Positions 52,252-60,584 of a stretch of DNA of 64,000 nucleotides are shown here, piece after piece. Below the pieces are notes generated by a model. That model had not been told where the DNA came from. It saw only the letters and a list, made by a program, of their open reading frames with translations, and did not search any database. Each line of letters begins with the position of its first letter. Position 1 is the stretch's first letter. The stretch comes from Brevibacillus_H sp041920465 (GTDB taxonomy: Bacteria > Bacillota > Bacilli > Brevibacillales > Brevibacillaceae), in contig JBHGXW010000021.1 in NCBI GenBank assembly GCA_041920465.1, forward strand, positions 1-64,000, given 5' to 3'. Made by a program: the position numbers and the translations under genes.

Positions 52252-53169
52252 TTACTCGCTTTGGAATTGAAGAACTTGTTCGATCGTCGGCATGCCGTCT
52301 TGTGCGCCCAGCTTGGTTACTGCCAGCGCCGCTACTTTGCTGGCAAACGAAATCGCTTCTTTCAACTGGCTGCCGCTGCCCAAGGCGTAAGCAAGTCCTG
52401 CGTTGAACGCGTCGCCTGCACCTGTCGTATCCACCACTTGAACCTTATGTCCGCTTACTCGCCCGAAGTGTCCGCTGCTGTCAAGGAAAGCCGCCCCTTC
52501 GGCCCCCAACGTGGTGACCACTTGACGGGTCCCTTTCCCGATTAATGCTTGCATCGCTTTTTGCACGCTTTCTTCGGTAACTTCCATGCCGCTTAACAAG
52601 GCAAGTTCCGTCTGATTTGGCGTGATCACGTCAAGCAGTTGGTACAAGCTGTCCGGCAGCACTCTGGCGGGAGCGGGGTTGAGGATAACTCGCTTGCCCA
52701 GTTCCTTGGCCTTCTTCGCCGCATACTCCACTGTCTTAAGCGGAATCTCCAGCTGCAAGAGAACAACATCGGCCGCTTGCAGTTTGTCCAGATGCTGGTC
52801 AATGTCATCAGGGGTACAGTAAGCATTGGCCCCTGCGACAACAATGATGCTGTTGTCTCCTTCAGCCAGGAGAATGGAAGCTATTCCGGTTGACGTGCCT
52901 TCCATGGTTTTAACGGAGTCGGTTTCGATTCGTGCCCGCTGCAAGGCACGAAGGAGTTCCTGGCCGAAGCCGTCACTGCCGACTGCCCCGATCATTGCCG
53001 TATTGGCGCCAAGCTTTGCCGCGGCAACTGCCTGATTGGCTCCTTTTCCTCCAGGAATAAAATGGGCTTGTTTGCCCGAAATCGTCTCTCCCATTTTGGG
53101 CGGTCTGTCCGCTTCGATCACGATATCCATGTTCAAACTGCCAATTACTGTAATATGGGGTTGGGTCAT
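52252..53169 (-). CDS. rbsK: Ribokinase
   Basis: 305 residues of the PfkB family, phosphorylating ribose to ribose 5-phosphate. Motifs: GSLNMDIVIEADRPPKMGET near the N-terminus (substrate side), GGKGANQAVAAAKLG and DTTGAGDAFNAGLAYAL with the catalytic Asp. ATG at 53169 has GGAGGG 9 bases upstream and starts immediately after the rbsR stop. Confidence 0.97.
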   Translation of the reverse strand: MTQPHITVIGSLNMDIVIEADRPPKMGETISGKQAHFIPGGKGANQAVAAAKLGANTAMIGAVGSDGFGQELLRALQRARIETDSVKTMEGTSTGIASILLAEGDNSIIVVAGANAYCTPDDIDQHLDKLQAADVVLLQLEIPLKTVEYAAKKAKELGKRVILNPAPARVLPDSLYQLLDVITPNQTELALLSGMEVTEESVQKAMQALIGKGTRQVVTTLGAEGAAFLDSSGHFGRVSGHKVQVVDTTGAGDAFNAGLAYALGSGSQLKEAISFASKVAALAVTKLGAQDGMPTIEQVLQFQSE

Positions 53170-54174
53170 TTACGTTCGCCCTCCTCTGTTGGTGGAGTCT
53201 CGCACCATCAGTGTCACATCCAACTCGTGAATCGGATTTTCTGCAAGTTCTCCCGTAATTTTCTGAATCAATGTTGCGGCTGCCAATGTCCCCATCTCGT
53301 AGATCGGTTGGGCAATCGTTGTCAGTTCCGGTTCCACAATTTCCGTCAAGCCGATGCCGTCAAAGCCAATGACCGATACATCTTCGGGAACGCGTTTTCC
53401 CAGACTGAACAGGGCCTTCATCGCGCCAATTGCCATCAAATCGTTTCCGGCAAAAATTCCATCCACATCCGGGTGTTTGGCCAGCAGCGTTTCAATCGCT
53501 TTCCGGCCGCCATCGATGCTGAAGTCGCCGGGTACCATGAGGGTCGGCGAGAACCAGTCAAATGCTTTCACCAAATCTTCAAAGCCTGCAAGTCGTTCTC
53601 TCGCCGTAATCATCTCCAGCGGGCCGTAAATGTGGGCAATCCGCTTGCAGCCGATTTCCAGCAAGTGGCGAACTGCCATTTGTGCTCCTGCGTAGTTGTT
53701 CACGCGGACCACGCTGCAAGACTCCTTGTTGGGAGCCCGGTCCAGCAAGACAAGCGGGATGTTGCTTTTGCGCATTTTGGATATGTCTGCATCCTCAAGC
53801 GTGCTTGAAGCGAAGATGATCCCGTCGATGTACTTTTTCTTCAGCACTTCAATATAGCTTCGTTCTTTCGATCCCTGATCGTCGGAGTTGCACAGGATTA
53901 CCGTATATCCATGCCGATGGGCCACATCTTCCACTCCTCTGGCCAATTCGGGAAAGAATGGGTTCGAGATGTCGGGAAGAATCAGCGCGATCGTACCGGT
54001 TTGCTTGCCCGCAAGCCCTCGTGCCACCGCATTCGGCTCATATTGCAGCTGCTCGATCGCCATCATCACTTTTTGCTCTGTCTCTTTGTTCACATAGCCG
54101 TTCTTGTTCAACACACGGGAAACCGTTGCTACAGAAACACCGGCCAACCTTGCAACATCTCGGATTGTAGCCAT
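53170..54174 (-). CDS. rbsR: LacI-family ribose operon repressor
   Basis: 334 residues: an N-terminal LacI helix-turn-helix and hinge (ATIRDVARLAGVSVATVSRVL, and EPNAVARGLAGK) and a periplasmic-binding-like effector domain. First gene of the operon, as in B. subtilis; two palindromes upstream fit as its operators. ATG at 54174 is used; the frame runs to a GTG at 54186 without a good site. Ribose or its phosphate as effector is inferred from context. Confidence 0.94.
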   Translation of the reverse strand: MATIRDVARLAGVSVATVSRVLNKNGYVNKETEQKVMMAIEQLQYEPNAVARGLAGKQTGTIALILPDISNPFFPELARGVEDVAHRHGYTVILCNSDDQGSKERSYIEVLKKKYIDGIIFASSTLEDADISKMRKSNIPLVLLDRAPNKESCSVVRVNNYAGAQMAVRHLLEIGCKRIAHIYGPLEMITARERLAGFEDLVKAFDWFSPTLMVPGDFSIDGGRKAIETLLAKHPDVDGIFAGNDLMAIGAMKALFSLGKRVPEDVSVIGFDGIGLTEIVEPELTTIAQPIYEMGTLAAATLIQKITGELAENPIHELDVTLMVRDSTNRGGRT

Positions 54175-54192
54175 TGGAGTCACCACCAGTAT

Positions 54193-54212
54193 ATATGTAA
54201 CCGGTTACATAT
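54193..54212 (-). promoter_or_regulatory. RbsR operator 1
   Basis: Perfect 20-bp palindrome ATATGTAACCGGTTACATAT, 19-38 bases upstream of the rbsR start, and probably overlapping its promoter. LacI-type site; it also fits a CcpA cre consensus. Confidence 0.8.
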
Positions 54213-54247
54213 GCTTGTTAAAAAAAGCATGCATAACCTGATTATGA

Positions 54248-54267
54248 ATGTGTAACCGGTTACACAT
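54248..54267 (-). promoter_or_regulatory. RbsR operator 2
   Basis: Perfect 20-bp palindrome ATGTGTAACCGGTTACACAT with the same TGTAACCGGTTACA core, 55 bases centre to centre from operator 1. Confidence 0.78.
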
Positions 54268-54317
54268 GCTTGTAATTCTAACTTACTCCATGGACAAATT
54301 ATCCGTCAAGAGTTTTT

Positions 54318-54890
54318 TTAGTGATCGATCCAGACCGTCTTTTCCTGGTAAGATGTGCGTCTCCCCTTCCGCAGGGGCATATCTGGATAGCCGATGTAAA
54401 TAAACCCTAAGATTTCGTCTTGTTCACGCAGTCCGAAATGCTGTTTCATCTTCGGGTGATAGGTTGGTTTCCCCGTCCGCCAAATTGCACCCAATCCGAG
54501 AACATGGGCGGTGAGCAGCATGTTTTGAATCGCGGCGTTAACCGCACCAATCTCTTCAATCCGATGAATGTCCGGATGATCTGACGGTACACACGCTACC
54601 GTGATCACGAGCGGGGCGCGGAATGGTTTTTGCCCTTCCCGTTCCAACCGCTTCTGATTCTCTTCCGTTGTCGGATCATCCATTTCTTCTCGCGCCACAT
54701 CGGCATACGCTTCACCAAGCTTGCGTCTTCCTTCTCCGGTTAACACAAAAAACTTCCAAGGTTCCGTATGAAAGTGATTCGGAGCCCACGAAGCAGCCTC
54801 CAGAAGCTTTTCAATCGTTTGTTTGTCAATCGGGTCGCTTTTTACCTTGCCGATGCTTCGTCTTGTGCGAATAGCTTCCAATGTATCCAA
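54318..54890 (-). CDS. Nitroreductase-family protein (YdjA type)
   Basis: 190 residues of the FMN-dependent nitroreductase family: AIRTRRSIGKV at the N-terminus, ASWAPNHFHTEPWKF for FMN and NAAIQNMLLTAHVLGLGAIWRTG. GTG at 54902 is part of the ribosome site itself; TTG at 54890 has GGTGGAG 6 bases upstream and gives the usual MDTLEAIRTRRS start. It lies at the end of the iron-uptake unit, 27 bases after the MFS gene, so it may act as a reductase for ferric or other substrates. Confidence 0.9.
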   Translation of the reverse strand: MDTLEAIRTRRSIGKVKSDPIDKQTIEKLLEAASWAPNHFHTEPWKFFVLTGEGRRKLGEAYADVAREEMDDPTTEENQKRLEREGQKPFRAPLVITVACVPSDHPDIHRIEEIGAVNAAIQNMLLTAHVLGLGAIWRTGKPTYHPKMKQHFGLREQDEILGFIYIGYPDMPLRKGRRTSYQEKTVWIDH

Positions 54891-54917
54891 GAGCAACTCC
54901 ACCTTTGTCTGATTTCG

Positions 54918-56126
54918 TTAGCGAATCGTGATAATTTCGCGGTTCTTAAGCAAAACGACGGTGGCCGTCATGATACAGATTATTCCCATCACCGACAAGG
55001 AGAAAACAGGGCCAATCCGTTCGCTGACAAATCCGATGATGACATTGCCGAGCGGCACCAAGCCCGTATCCATCATCACGATGCTCAAGATCCGCCCGCG
55101 CATCTGATCCGGAATGGTTTCTTGGATAATCGTCCGCTCTACGATGCGATACCCCATGCTTGCCGCCCCTGTTACAAACATCAGGGCAAGCGACAAGGGA
55201 AACCAGTGGGAAAAGGCAAAGAGGATCAATCCGAACCCAAAACCGCAGATGCAACCGAACAAAAGCTTTCCCTTTTGGATGGTAACCACGCCCCACCCCA
55301 TCAGCAGGGTGCAGATTACCGATCCTGCCGCAGTCGCCGACAGCAACAGGCCGAACCCTGACGGCCCCGTGTTCAGCAGTTCTTCGGCAAAGACGGGGAG
55401 TAGCGTTGTATAGGGAAAACCAAAAACCATCGGAACCGTACCCAGAATGAACACGCCCAGCACCATCGGCTGTGAACGAAGGTAGCCGACTGCCTCCTTT
55501 AATCCCTGACCAAGCGCCAGCGCATTCTCCTGAGCGGTACGTTCAGGGTTTGCCGGGGTGATTTTCCACAGCGTTCCGATCACAATCAAAAAGCTTACGG
55601 CATTAAGCAGGATCAAATAGGGAGCCTGCCAGACACTTAGCAAAAATCCCGCTAATGCCGGTCCGATCATCCGCGAGATGTTCAAGATCGTGCTAAAAAA
55701 GGAAACAGCGCTTGTCATCGCCTGCTTCGGCACGAGATTGGGAATCATCGCGTTGCGGGCCGGTATCTCAACAGCCAGAAAAAACCCGCGAACAATCAGC
55801 AAAAAAGCAAGCAGCGGAAACGAATAGCATTGAAAAAGCACAAACAGAATGGCAAACGTGCACAGCATCGCGCCAAACTGGGTGACAATCAATACCTGCC
55901 GCCGATCCCAACGGTCAGCCATCACTCCGCCAACCACACTAAACAAAAGAATTGGGATAAATTGAAAAAACTCAACAAGCCCGATGTAGAAGGCGGACTG
56001 GGTCAGGCTGAAAATATACCAATTCAGAGCAAGCCGATCAAACCAGTCTCCTGTCCGGGAGACAAAGCTGCCTGCCGCGAACCAATTGAAGTCGGCATAA
56101 CCAAACGCCAAATTTTCCCTAGTCAT
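54918..56126 (-). CDS. MFS transporter, EntS-like siderophore-exporter family
   Basis: 402 residues with 12 membrane helices of the MFS_3 type (DWFDRLALNWYIFSLTQSAF; GGVMADRWDRRQVLIVTQ). This family includes EntS, which exports enterobactin. ATG at 56126 overlaps the stop of the ABC ATPase gene by 4 bases (ATGA) and has only a weak site, so coupling is expected. Its position in the ferric-siderophore operon suggests siderophore efflux; a drug exporter is the alternative. Confidence 0.85.
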   Translation of the reverse strand: MTRENLAFGYADFNWFAAGSFVSRTGDWFDRLALNWYIFSLTQSAFYIGLVEFFQFIPILLFSVVGGVMADRWDRRQVLIVTQFGAMLCTFAILFVLFQCYSFPLLAFLLIVRGFFLAVEIPARNAMIPNLVPKQAMTSAVSFFSTILNISRMIGPALAGFLLSVWQAPYLILLNAVSFLIVIGTLWKITPANPERTAQENALALGQGLKEAVGYLRSQPMVLGVFILGTVPMVFGFPYTTLLPVFAEELLNTGPSGFGLLLSATAAGSVICTLLMGWGVVTIQKGKLLFGCICGFGFGLILFAFSHWFPLSLALMFVTGAASMGYRIVERTIIQETIPDQMRGRILSIVMMDTGLVPLGNVIIGFVSERIGPVFSLSVMGIICIMTATVVLLKNREIITIR

Positions 56127-56965
56127 TTTCCTATGACAACCATCTCTCTTAGCTGTTCTTGTACAGGGGTCTTGGCTGTTTCCGGCACCAGCTCATAAGG
56201 GATGCACAGCGGCGCATTCGTTTTCGGATCAAAGATAATATGTCCTCTTACCCCAAACACCTTCTCCAGCATTCCGGAAGTAAGCACTTCTTTGGGAGAC
56301 CCTTCGGTAACGATTTGCCCTTTATAAATCGCAACCAGATGATCGGCAAACTGTGCCGCGTGATTCAAGTCGTGAACCACCATCACGATGGTTCGTCCTT
56401 CTTCCTGGTTCAGTTTCTTCAAAAGCTGAAGGATTTCCAACTGGTGGGCCATATCCAGAAAGGTGGTGGGCTCATCCAGCAGCAAATAGTTTGTCCCTTG
56501 TGCCAGAGCCATCGCTATCCAGACGCGCTGACGCTGTCCCCCGGATAAAGCGGATAACGAACGCTTGGCCAACTCCTTCGTTCCTGTCACTTCCAACGCC
56601 CACTCCACCATCTGGTGATCTTCCGCCGAATACCCGCCGAACGCTTTTTGATAGGGAAAGCGCCCGTGCCAGATCAGCTTTTCAACTGTGAGTCCTTCCG
56701 GAGATTCGGGATTTTGCGGCAGAATCGCCAGTTTTTTGGCTATTTCTTTGGTAGGCTGGGTGTGGATTGATTTTCCATCCAAAAAGACAGTCCCTTGCTG
56801 AGGTCGCAGCAGACGGGCCAACGACTTGAGGATGGTCGACTTGCCGGAGCCGTTTCGCCCGACCAAAGCGGTAATCTTGCCGGTTGGAATCTCCAGATTG
56901 AGTCCTTTGACAATTGTCTGCTCCTGGTACGCCAGCTCTACATCAACCGTGTTGAGTTTGTTCAT
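56123..56965 (-). CDS. Ferric-siderophore ABC transporter ATP-binding protein
   Basis: 280 residues of the FepC/FecE/YusV type: Walker A GRNGSGKST, signature LSGGQRQRVWIAMALAQ, Walker B YLLLDEPTTFLD and the switch His in VVHDLNHA. It powers uptake through the two FecCD permeases. ATG at 56965 has AGGAGG 7 bases upstream. Downstream it overlaps the MFS gene by 4 bases. Confidence 0.94.
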   Translation of the reverse strand: MNKLNTVDVELAYQEQTIVKGLNLEIPTGKITALVGRNGSGKSTILKSLARLLRPQQGTVFLDGKSIHTQPTKEIAKKLAILPQNPESPEGLTVEKLIWHGRFPYQKAFGGYSAEDHQMVEWALEVTGTKELAKRSLSALSGGQRQRVWIAMALAQGTNYLLLDEPTTFLDMAHQLEILQLLKKLNQEEGRTIVMVVHDLNHAAQFADHLVAIYKGQIVTEGSPKEVLTSGMLEKVFGVRGHIIFDPKTNAPLCIPYELVPETAKTPVQEQLREMVVIGK

Positions 56966-57002
56966 TTTGATTCCTCCTGGTCTCCATGCCTTTCCTTACG
57001 CT

Positions 57003-57515
57003 TTATTCCTTGGCGCCCTTTTGACGGAGCAGGTCGGCAAGCTCTGTGTATCCGTTCTCAGTCGCCATTTTTAGTGGAGAAATTCCCAGTCCGTCTTTTA
57101 TATTCGGGTCTGCGCCATGTTCCAGGAGAAGTTTGGCAATCTCGGTGTAGCCATACTGGGCGGTCGTGATAAGAGCGGTATTGCCCAAATCGTCCTTTTG
57201 ATTCGGGTCGGTGCCGCCATCCAGGATCGCTTTCACTTTGCCGGCATCGCCGCTAGTGACTGCTTCGATCAGTTCTGCTGCTTTGTTATTTGTTTCCGGC
57301 TTTGTTTGCTTAGCATTGTCAGCTGTTGCCGGAGCCGGACTCGTTTGCGTTTGGTCGGCTGAAGCGGCGGCATTTGCCTGTTCGGAAACGGGAATCGTTT
57401 TCGGACGCTCCTTGTTCATACAGCCAGTCAGCGCAGCACCGGCGATTAACCCGGAAATGATAAACAGCACGCATTTTTTGGTTAAATTAGTTGGTTTCTT
57501 GTCAATTGGTTTCAT
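57003..57515 (-). CDS. Ankyrin-repeat lipoprotein in the siderophore operon
   Basis: 170 residues: signal peptide with lipobox ALTGC (Cys32), an Ala/Thr/Pro/Gln-rich linker (about 38-80) and about three ankyrin repeats (about 85-170, for example DDLGNTALITTAQYGYTEIAKLLLEHGAD). The open frame runs to 57611, but ATG at 57515 has GGAGAG 7 bases upstream. It sits between permease 2 and the ATPase. Ankyrin domains bind proteins, so it may hold a partner on the outer face of the membrane; its part in iron uptake is unknown. Confidence 0.88.
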   Translation of the reverse strand: MKPIDKKPTNLTKKCVLFIISGLIAGAALTGCMNKERPKTIPVSEQANAAASADQTQTSPAPATADNAKQTKPETNNKAAELIEAVTSGDAGKVKAILDGGTDPNQKDDLGNTALITTAQYGYTEIAKLLLEHGADPNIKDGLGISPLKMATENGYTELADLLRQKGAKE

Positions 57516-57579
57516 AGTCGTTCTCTCCTTCATGGCAGCCATGTTTTTGAAAAGTAATGCCAGATTCGTTTCGGCAGTG

Positions 57580-58551
57580 TCAGATCCGTTTTTTCCGCAG
57601 CAAATAAACAAAATAGGGAGCGCCGATCAATGCGGTAAATACGCCCACCGGAATTTCAATGGGAGCGATCACGGTCCGCCCGATGATGTCGGCAATCATC
57701 ACCAGCAGCGCTCCAAGACAGGCGCTGACCGGAATAATCAGCTGATAGCTGGGGCCGACAATCAACCTTGTCAAATGCGGAATGACCAGGCCGATGAAAC
57801 CGACCGGACCCGCGACAGCAACCGCGCTGCCCGCCAGCAGGATGGCGATGAACAGGATGAACAGGCGATTTCGTTCCATCTGCACACCCAGACTGATGGC
57901 CACTTCTTCGCTTAACACCATGACGTTTAATCTCTTGCCAAACAGCCAGGCGATGAACAGACAAACCAGCGACCAAGGCCAGATGCTTTGTACCTGTTCC
58001 CAGCCCCGCCCCCACAAACTGCCGGCCAGCCAGATAATTGCTGCTCCCGCTTCAAGCGGGAACTTCACAAGAACTCCCGTGGTAATCGCTTGGAACAATG
58101 AATCAAGCGCAATTCCCGACAGAGCCAAACGCCCCGGACTGATTCCCTTTTTCCAGGCGATGGAGTAGACGATCATACCAGCCAGAATCGCTCCTGCAAA
58201 AGCGGCAAACGGAAGCGCAGCAGGCGGCAAATCAGGTATGACAATCATCGTGATGACGGCAAACATACCGGCTCCTGCGGTAATTCCGATCACATTGGGG
58301 GCTGCCAGCGGATTGCGCGTAACCGCTTGAAATAAAGCCCCGGAAACGGCCAGATTGGCACCGACCAATGCGCCAACCAGCACACGCGGAAGACGGTATT
58401 CCCAAACAATTTCGCTTTCAATCGAGCCATCGGGAGCAAATATGCAGGAGAACGCCTGCGAAAAATGGATTTGTACATCACCAAATGTCACGCCAAGGAT
58501 GATCGTGCCTGCAATCAGACCAAGTAGCGTGATCCCGAGTATCACTCGCAT
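57580..58551 (-). CDS. FecCD-family iron-siderophore permease, subunit 2
   Basis: 323 residues with about ten membrane helices. The BtuC/FecCD hallmarks are visible: GANLAVSGALFQAVTRNPLAAPNVIGITAGAG and the coupling region ALDSLFQAITTGVL, ending in GFIGLVIPHLTRLIVGPSYQ. ATG at 58551 starts 3 bases after the stop of permease 1; the ribosome site is weak, so coupling is likely. Works as a pair with permease 1. Confidence 0.93.
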   Translation of the reverse strand: MRVILGITLLGLIAGTIILGVTFGDVQIHFSQAFSCIFAPDGSIESEIVWEYRLPRVLVGALVGANLAVSGALFQAVTRNPLAAPNVIGITAGAGMFAVITMIVIPDLPPAALPFAAFAGAILAGMIVYSIAWKKGISPGRLALSGIALDSLFQAITTGVLVKFPLEAGAAIIWLAGSLWGRGWEQVQSIWPWSLVCLFIAWLFGKRLNVMVLSEEVAISLGVQMERNRLFILFIAILLAGSAVAVAGPVGFIGLVIPHLTRLIVGPSYQLIIPVSACLGALLVMIADIIGRTVIAPIEIPVGVFTALIGAPYFVYLLRKKRI

Positions 58552-58554
58552 GCT

Positions 58555-59568
58555 TTATTCACTCTGCTTTCTCACAAGATAAAGAAAATAAGGACAGCCA
58601 ATCGCCGCTGTAAAAATGCCTACAGGCAGTTCTTCCGGCTGTGCGACCGTACGTGCGATCAAGTCGGCGATCACCAGCAACAGCGCCCCGACCAGGGCAG
58701 CCATCGGGATCGTCACCTTGTAATCGGAGCCGAACATTTTTCTGACGATGTGCGGGATGATCAAGCCGATAAAACCGATCGAGCCGGAAACAGAGACCGC
58801 GCTGCCCGCCAAAACGATCGTCAGAATCACCAGAACTGCCCGAATCAGGCCAATGTTGATTCCAAGCCCTCTCGCCACATCTTCCCCCAGATCGAGAATG
58901 TTCATCTTGTCCGCGATCAGCCACGCCGTAACAACCCCGATCAGGATCCACGGCAGGATCATCGTGATATGATCCCAGCTCAATCCGTTCAAACCGCCGG
59001 CCAGCCAGGCGTAGATCGCTCCCGCATCTTCTCCCAGCATGACCAGAACTCCAATGGAAAGTGCGTGCAAAAAGGCGCTTACGGCTACACCGGCCAGCGC
59101 CAAGGCGATCGGAGAAGCTCCTCCTTTGAATGCAAGCCCGTATACGAGTGAACCTCCTGCTGCCGCGCCCAAAAAGACAAGCGGCGAAAACCAGATCATC
59201 GGAATGTTCAGCGCCAAAAGTTCAACGATGACAACAACTACTGCCGCCCCCGAAGAAATCCCCATGATTTTGGGATCAGCCAGCGGGTTTCGCGTCAAAC
59301 ACTGCATGACCGCTCCGGAGATGGCGAGACTGGCTCCGATCAAAGCGGCCAAAATGGCTCTTGGCAGGCGCAAATCCCACACCATTGTTCTCTCCTTGGA
59401 CCCGTCATCCAACCATAACACTTTCCAGACGGTATCAAGCGGGATGTGAACAGCCCCGAGAGACGTACTAAGCAGAATGCTTGCGATTACAGCGGCGAAC
59501 AGGATGCTCCCGATCAGCAGAAGCTTTCCTTTATGGTGTTGAGTTAGTTTTGCTTGCGCGGTCTCCAA
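58555..59568 (-). CDS. FecCD-family iron-siderophore permease, subunit 1
   Basis: About 337 residues, ten membrane helices, with the family motifs GASLAISGAVMQCLTRNPLADPKIMGISSGAA and GFIGLIIPHIVRKMFGSDYK. TTG at 59568 is preferred because AAAGGA lies 8 bases upstream; a GTG at 59601 is in frame but without a site. A GC-rich tandem repeat lies between it and the SLH-protein gene. Confidence 0.91.
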   Translation of the reverse strand: METAQAKLTQHHKGKLLLIGSILFAAVIASILLSTSLGAVHIPLDTVWKVLWLDDGSKERTMVWDLRLPRAILAALIGASLAISGAVMQCLTRNPLADPKIMGISSGAAVVVVIVELLALNIPMIWFSPLVFLGAAAGGSLVYGLAFKGGASPIALALAGVAVSAFLHALSIGVLVMLGEDAGAIYAWLAGGLNGLSWDHITMILPWILIGVVTAWLIADKMNILDLGEDVARGLGINIGLIRAVLVILTIVLAGSAVSVSGSIGFIGLIIPHIVRKMFGSDYKVTIPMAALVGALLLVIADLIARTVAQPEELPVGIFTAAIGCPYFLYLVRKQSE

Positions 59569-59620
59569 ACCGGACCATCCTTTCAAAATGTTTAGGGACA
59601 CAGAAGTTGCGGGCCCCGCC

Positions 59621-59667
59621 CGGTACAGCGTCAGGTTGCGCCGGGTACAGCGTTAGGTTGCGCCGGG
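59621..59667. repeat. 22-bp GC-rich tandem repeat
   Basis: GGTACAGCG(T)(C/T)AGGTTGCGCCG occurs twice with a period of 22 bases, in the gap between the SLH and permease genes. Stem potential is small; it does not look like a terminator. A neighbouring GCCCCT/AGGGGC pair at 59692-59720 is a possible weak attenuator. Confidence 0.55.
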
Positions 59668-59735
59668 TGGGTATCTTTAAATGGAATGCCCCTATGGATG
59701 AAAAGGCCAAAGGGGCTTTAGTCAGGTGATTTATC

Positions 59736-60563
59736 TTACTGTTTGTGGTAGGTCTTATAGACGAACTGGTAAATGATATTGGCCGCTTCTTCCTTGGTTA
59801 CGACCTTATCCGGATGCACCATTCCCTGGTTATCGAGGGTCAGAATACCGGTTTGCACAGCAATTGTGACATAATCTCCGTATCCTTTCGTAACCTTGGA
59901 CAGGTCTTTGATTTGAGCGGCAACGGCCATGTCAAGCTTCACCGTTTTCTTCTCCGGAATCACTTCGGCGGCTGCCGGTTCTTCCGGCTTCTGCTCCGGT
60001 TTCGCTACTGGCTTTGTTTCAGGCTTGCTTGCCGCAGCATTTCCGGCTTTGGCAGCTTCTTCTGCCTTCTTGGCTTCTTCCGCTTTCTTCGCTTCTTCCT
60101 GAGCTTTGATCACATCGTCAATTTGTTTTTGAAAATCGGCATTTATTTCCACTTCTCCGTCATCCAAATACCCTAACAGATTGACAATCGCTACAGCCAG
60201 ATCTTCACGCGTCACTTTTTCGTTGGCACGGAATGTTTGCGTGCCGTCATTCTCATTAAAAGCAGTGAAGTACGGCGCAATCGCCTCGATATATCCGGCC
60301 GCCCAGTCTTTGTCAGTAACGTCGGTAAACGAAAACTCTTCCGGCTTATCTGTATTCAGGTTTGCGGAGATTGCCAGGAGTTTGGCAAACTCTGCGCGAG
60401 TTATCTGTTTATTTAACTGCAAGTCTCCCTTATGGCCAACCAATACACCCGCTTGGGTCAATGCACTCACCGCTTCGGACGCGGGATTGGCAGCCAGTGC
60501 AGGAGCTGAGATCGCCAAGCTTAATGCTGTTGATAGGATAATGGTCTTGTAAGATGCTCTCAT
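59736..60563 (-). CDS. SLH-domain secreted protein in the iron-uptake operon
   Basis: 275 residues. A signal peptide cleaved after APALA (about 24) is followed by two SLH repeats (about 27-70 with ITRAEFA and 78-130 with VTREDLA), a charged Ala/Glu/Lys/Pro linker (about 145-205) and a third SLH repeat (about 215-270, VTKEEAA). There is no other domain. SLH repeats bind secondary cell-wall polymers, so it sits in the cell wall. It follows a cysteine-free binding protein directly. ATG at 60563 has GGGAG 10 bases upstream. Confidence 0.9.
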   Translation of the reverse strand: MRASYKTIILSTALSLAISAPALAANPASEAVSALTQAGVLVGHKGDLQLNKQITRAEFAKLLAISANLNTDKPEEFSFTDVTDKDWAAGYIEAIAPYFTAFNENDGTQTFRANEKVTREDLAVAIVNLLGYLDDGEVEINADFQKQIDDVIKAQEEAKKAEEAKKAEEAAKAGNAAASKPETKPVAKPEQKPEEPAAAEVIPEKKTVKLDMAVAAQIKDLSKVTKGYGDYVTIAVQTGILTLDNQGMVHPDKVVTKEEAANIIYQFVYKTYHKQ

Positions 60564-60584
60564 GTTCTCTTATCTCCCGCCGAA

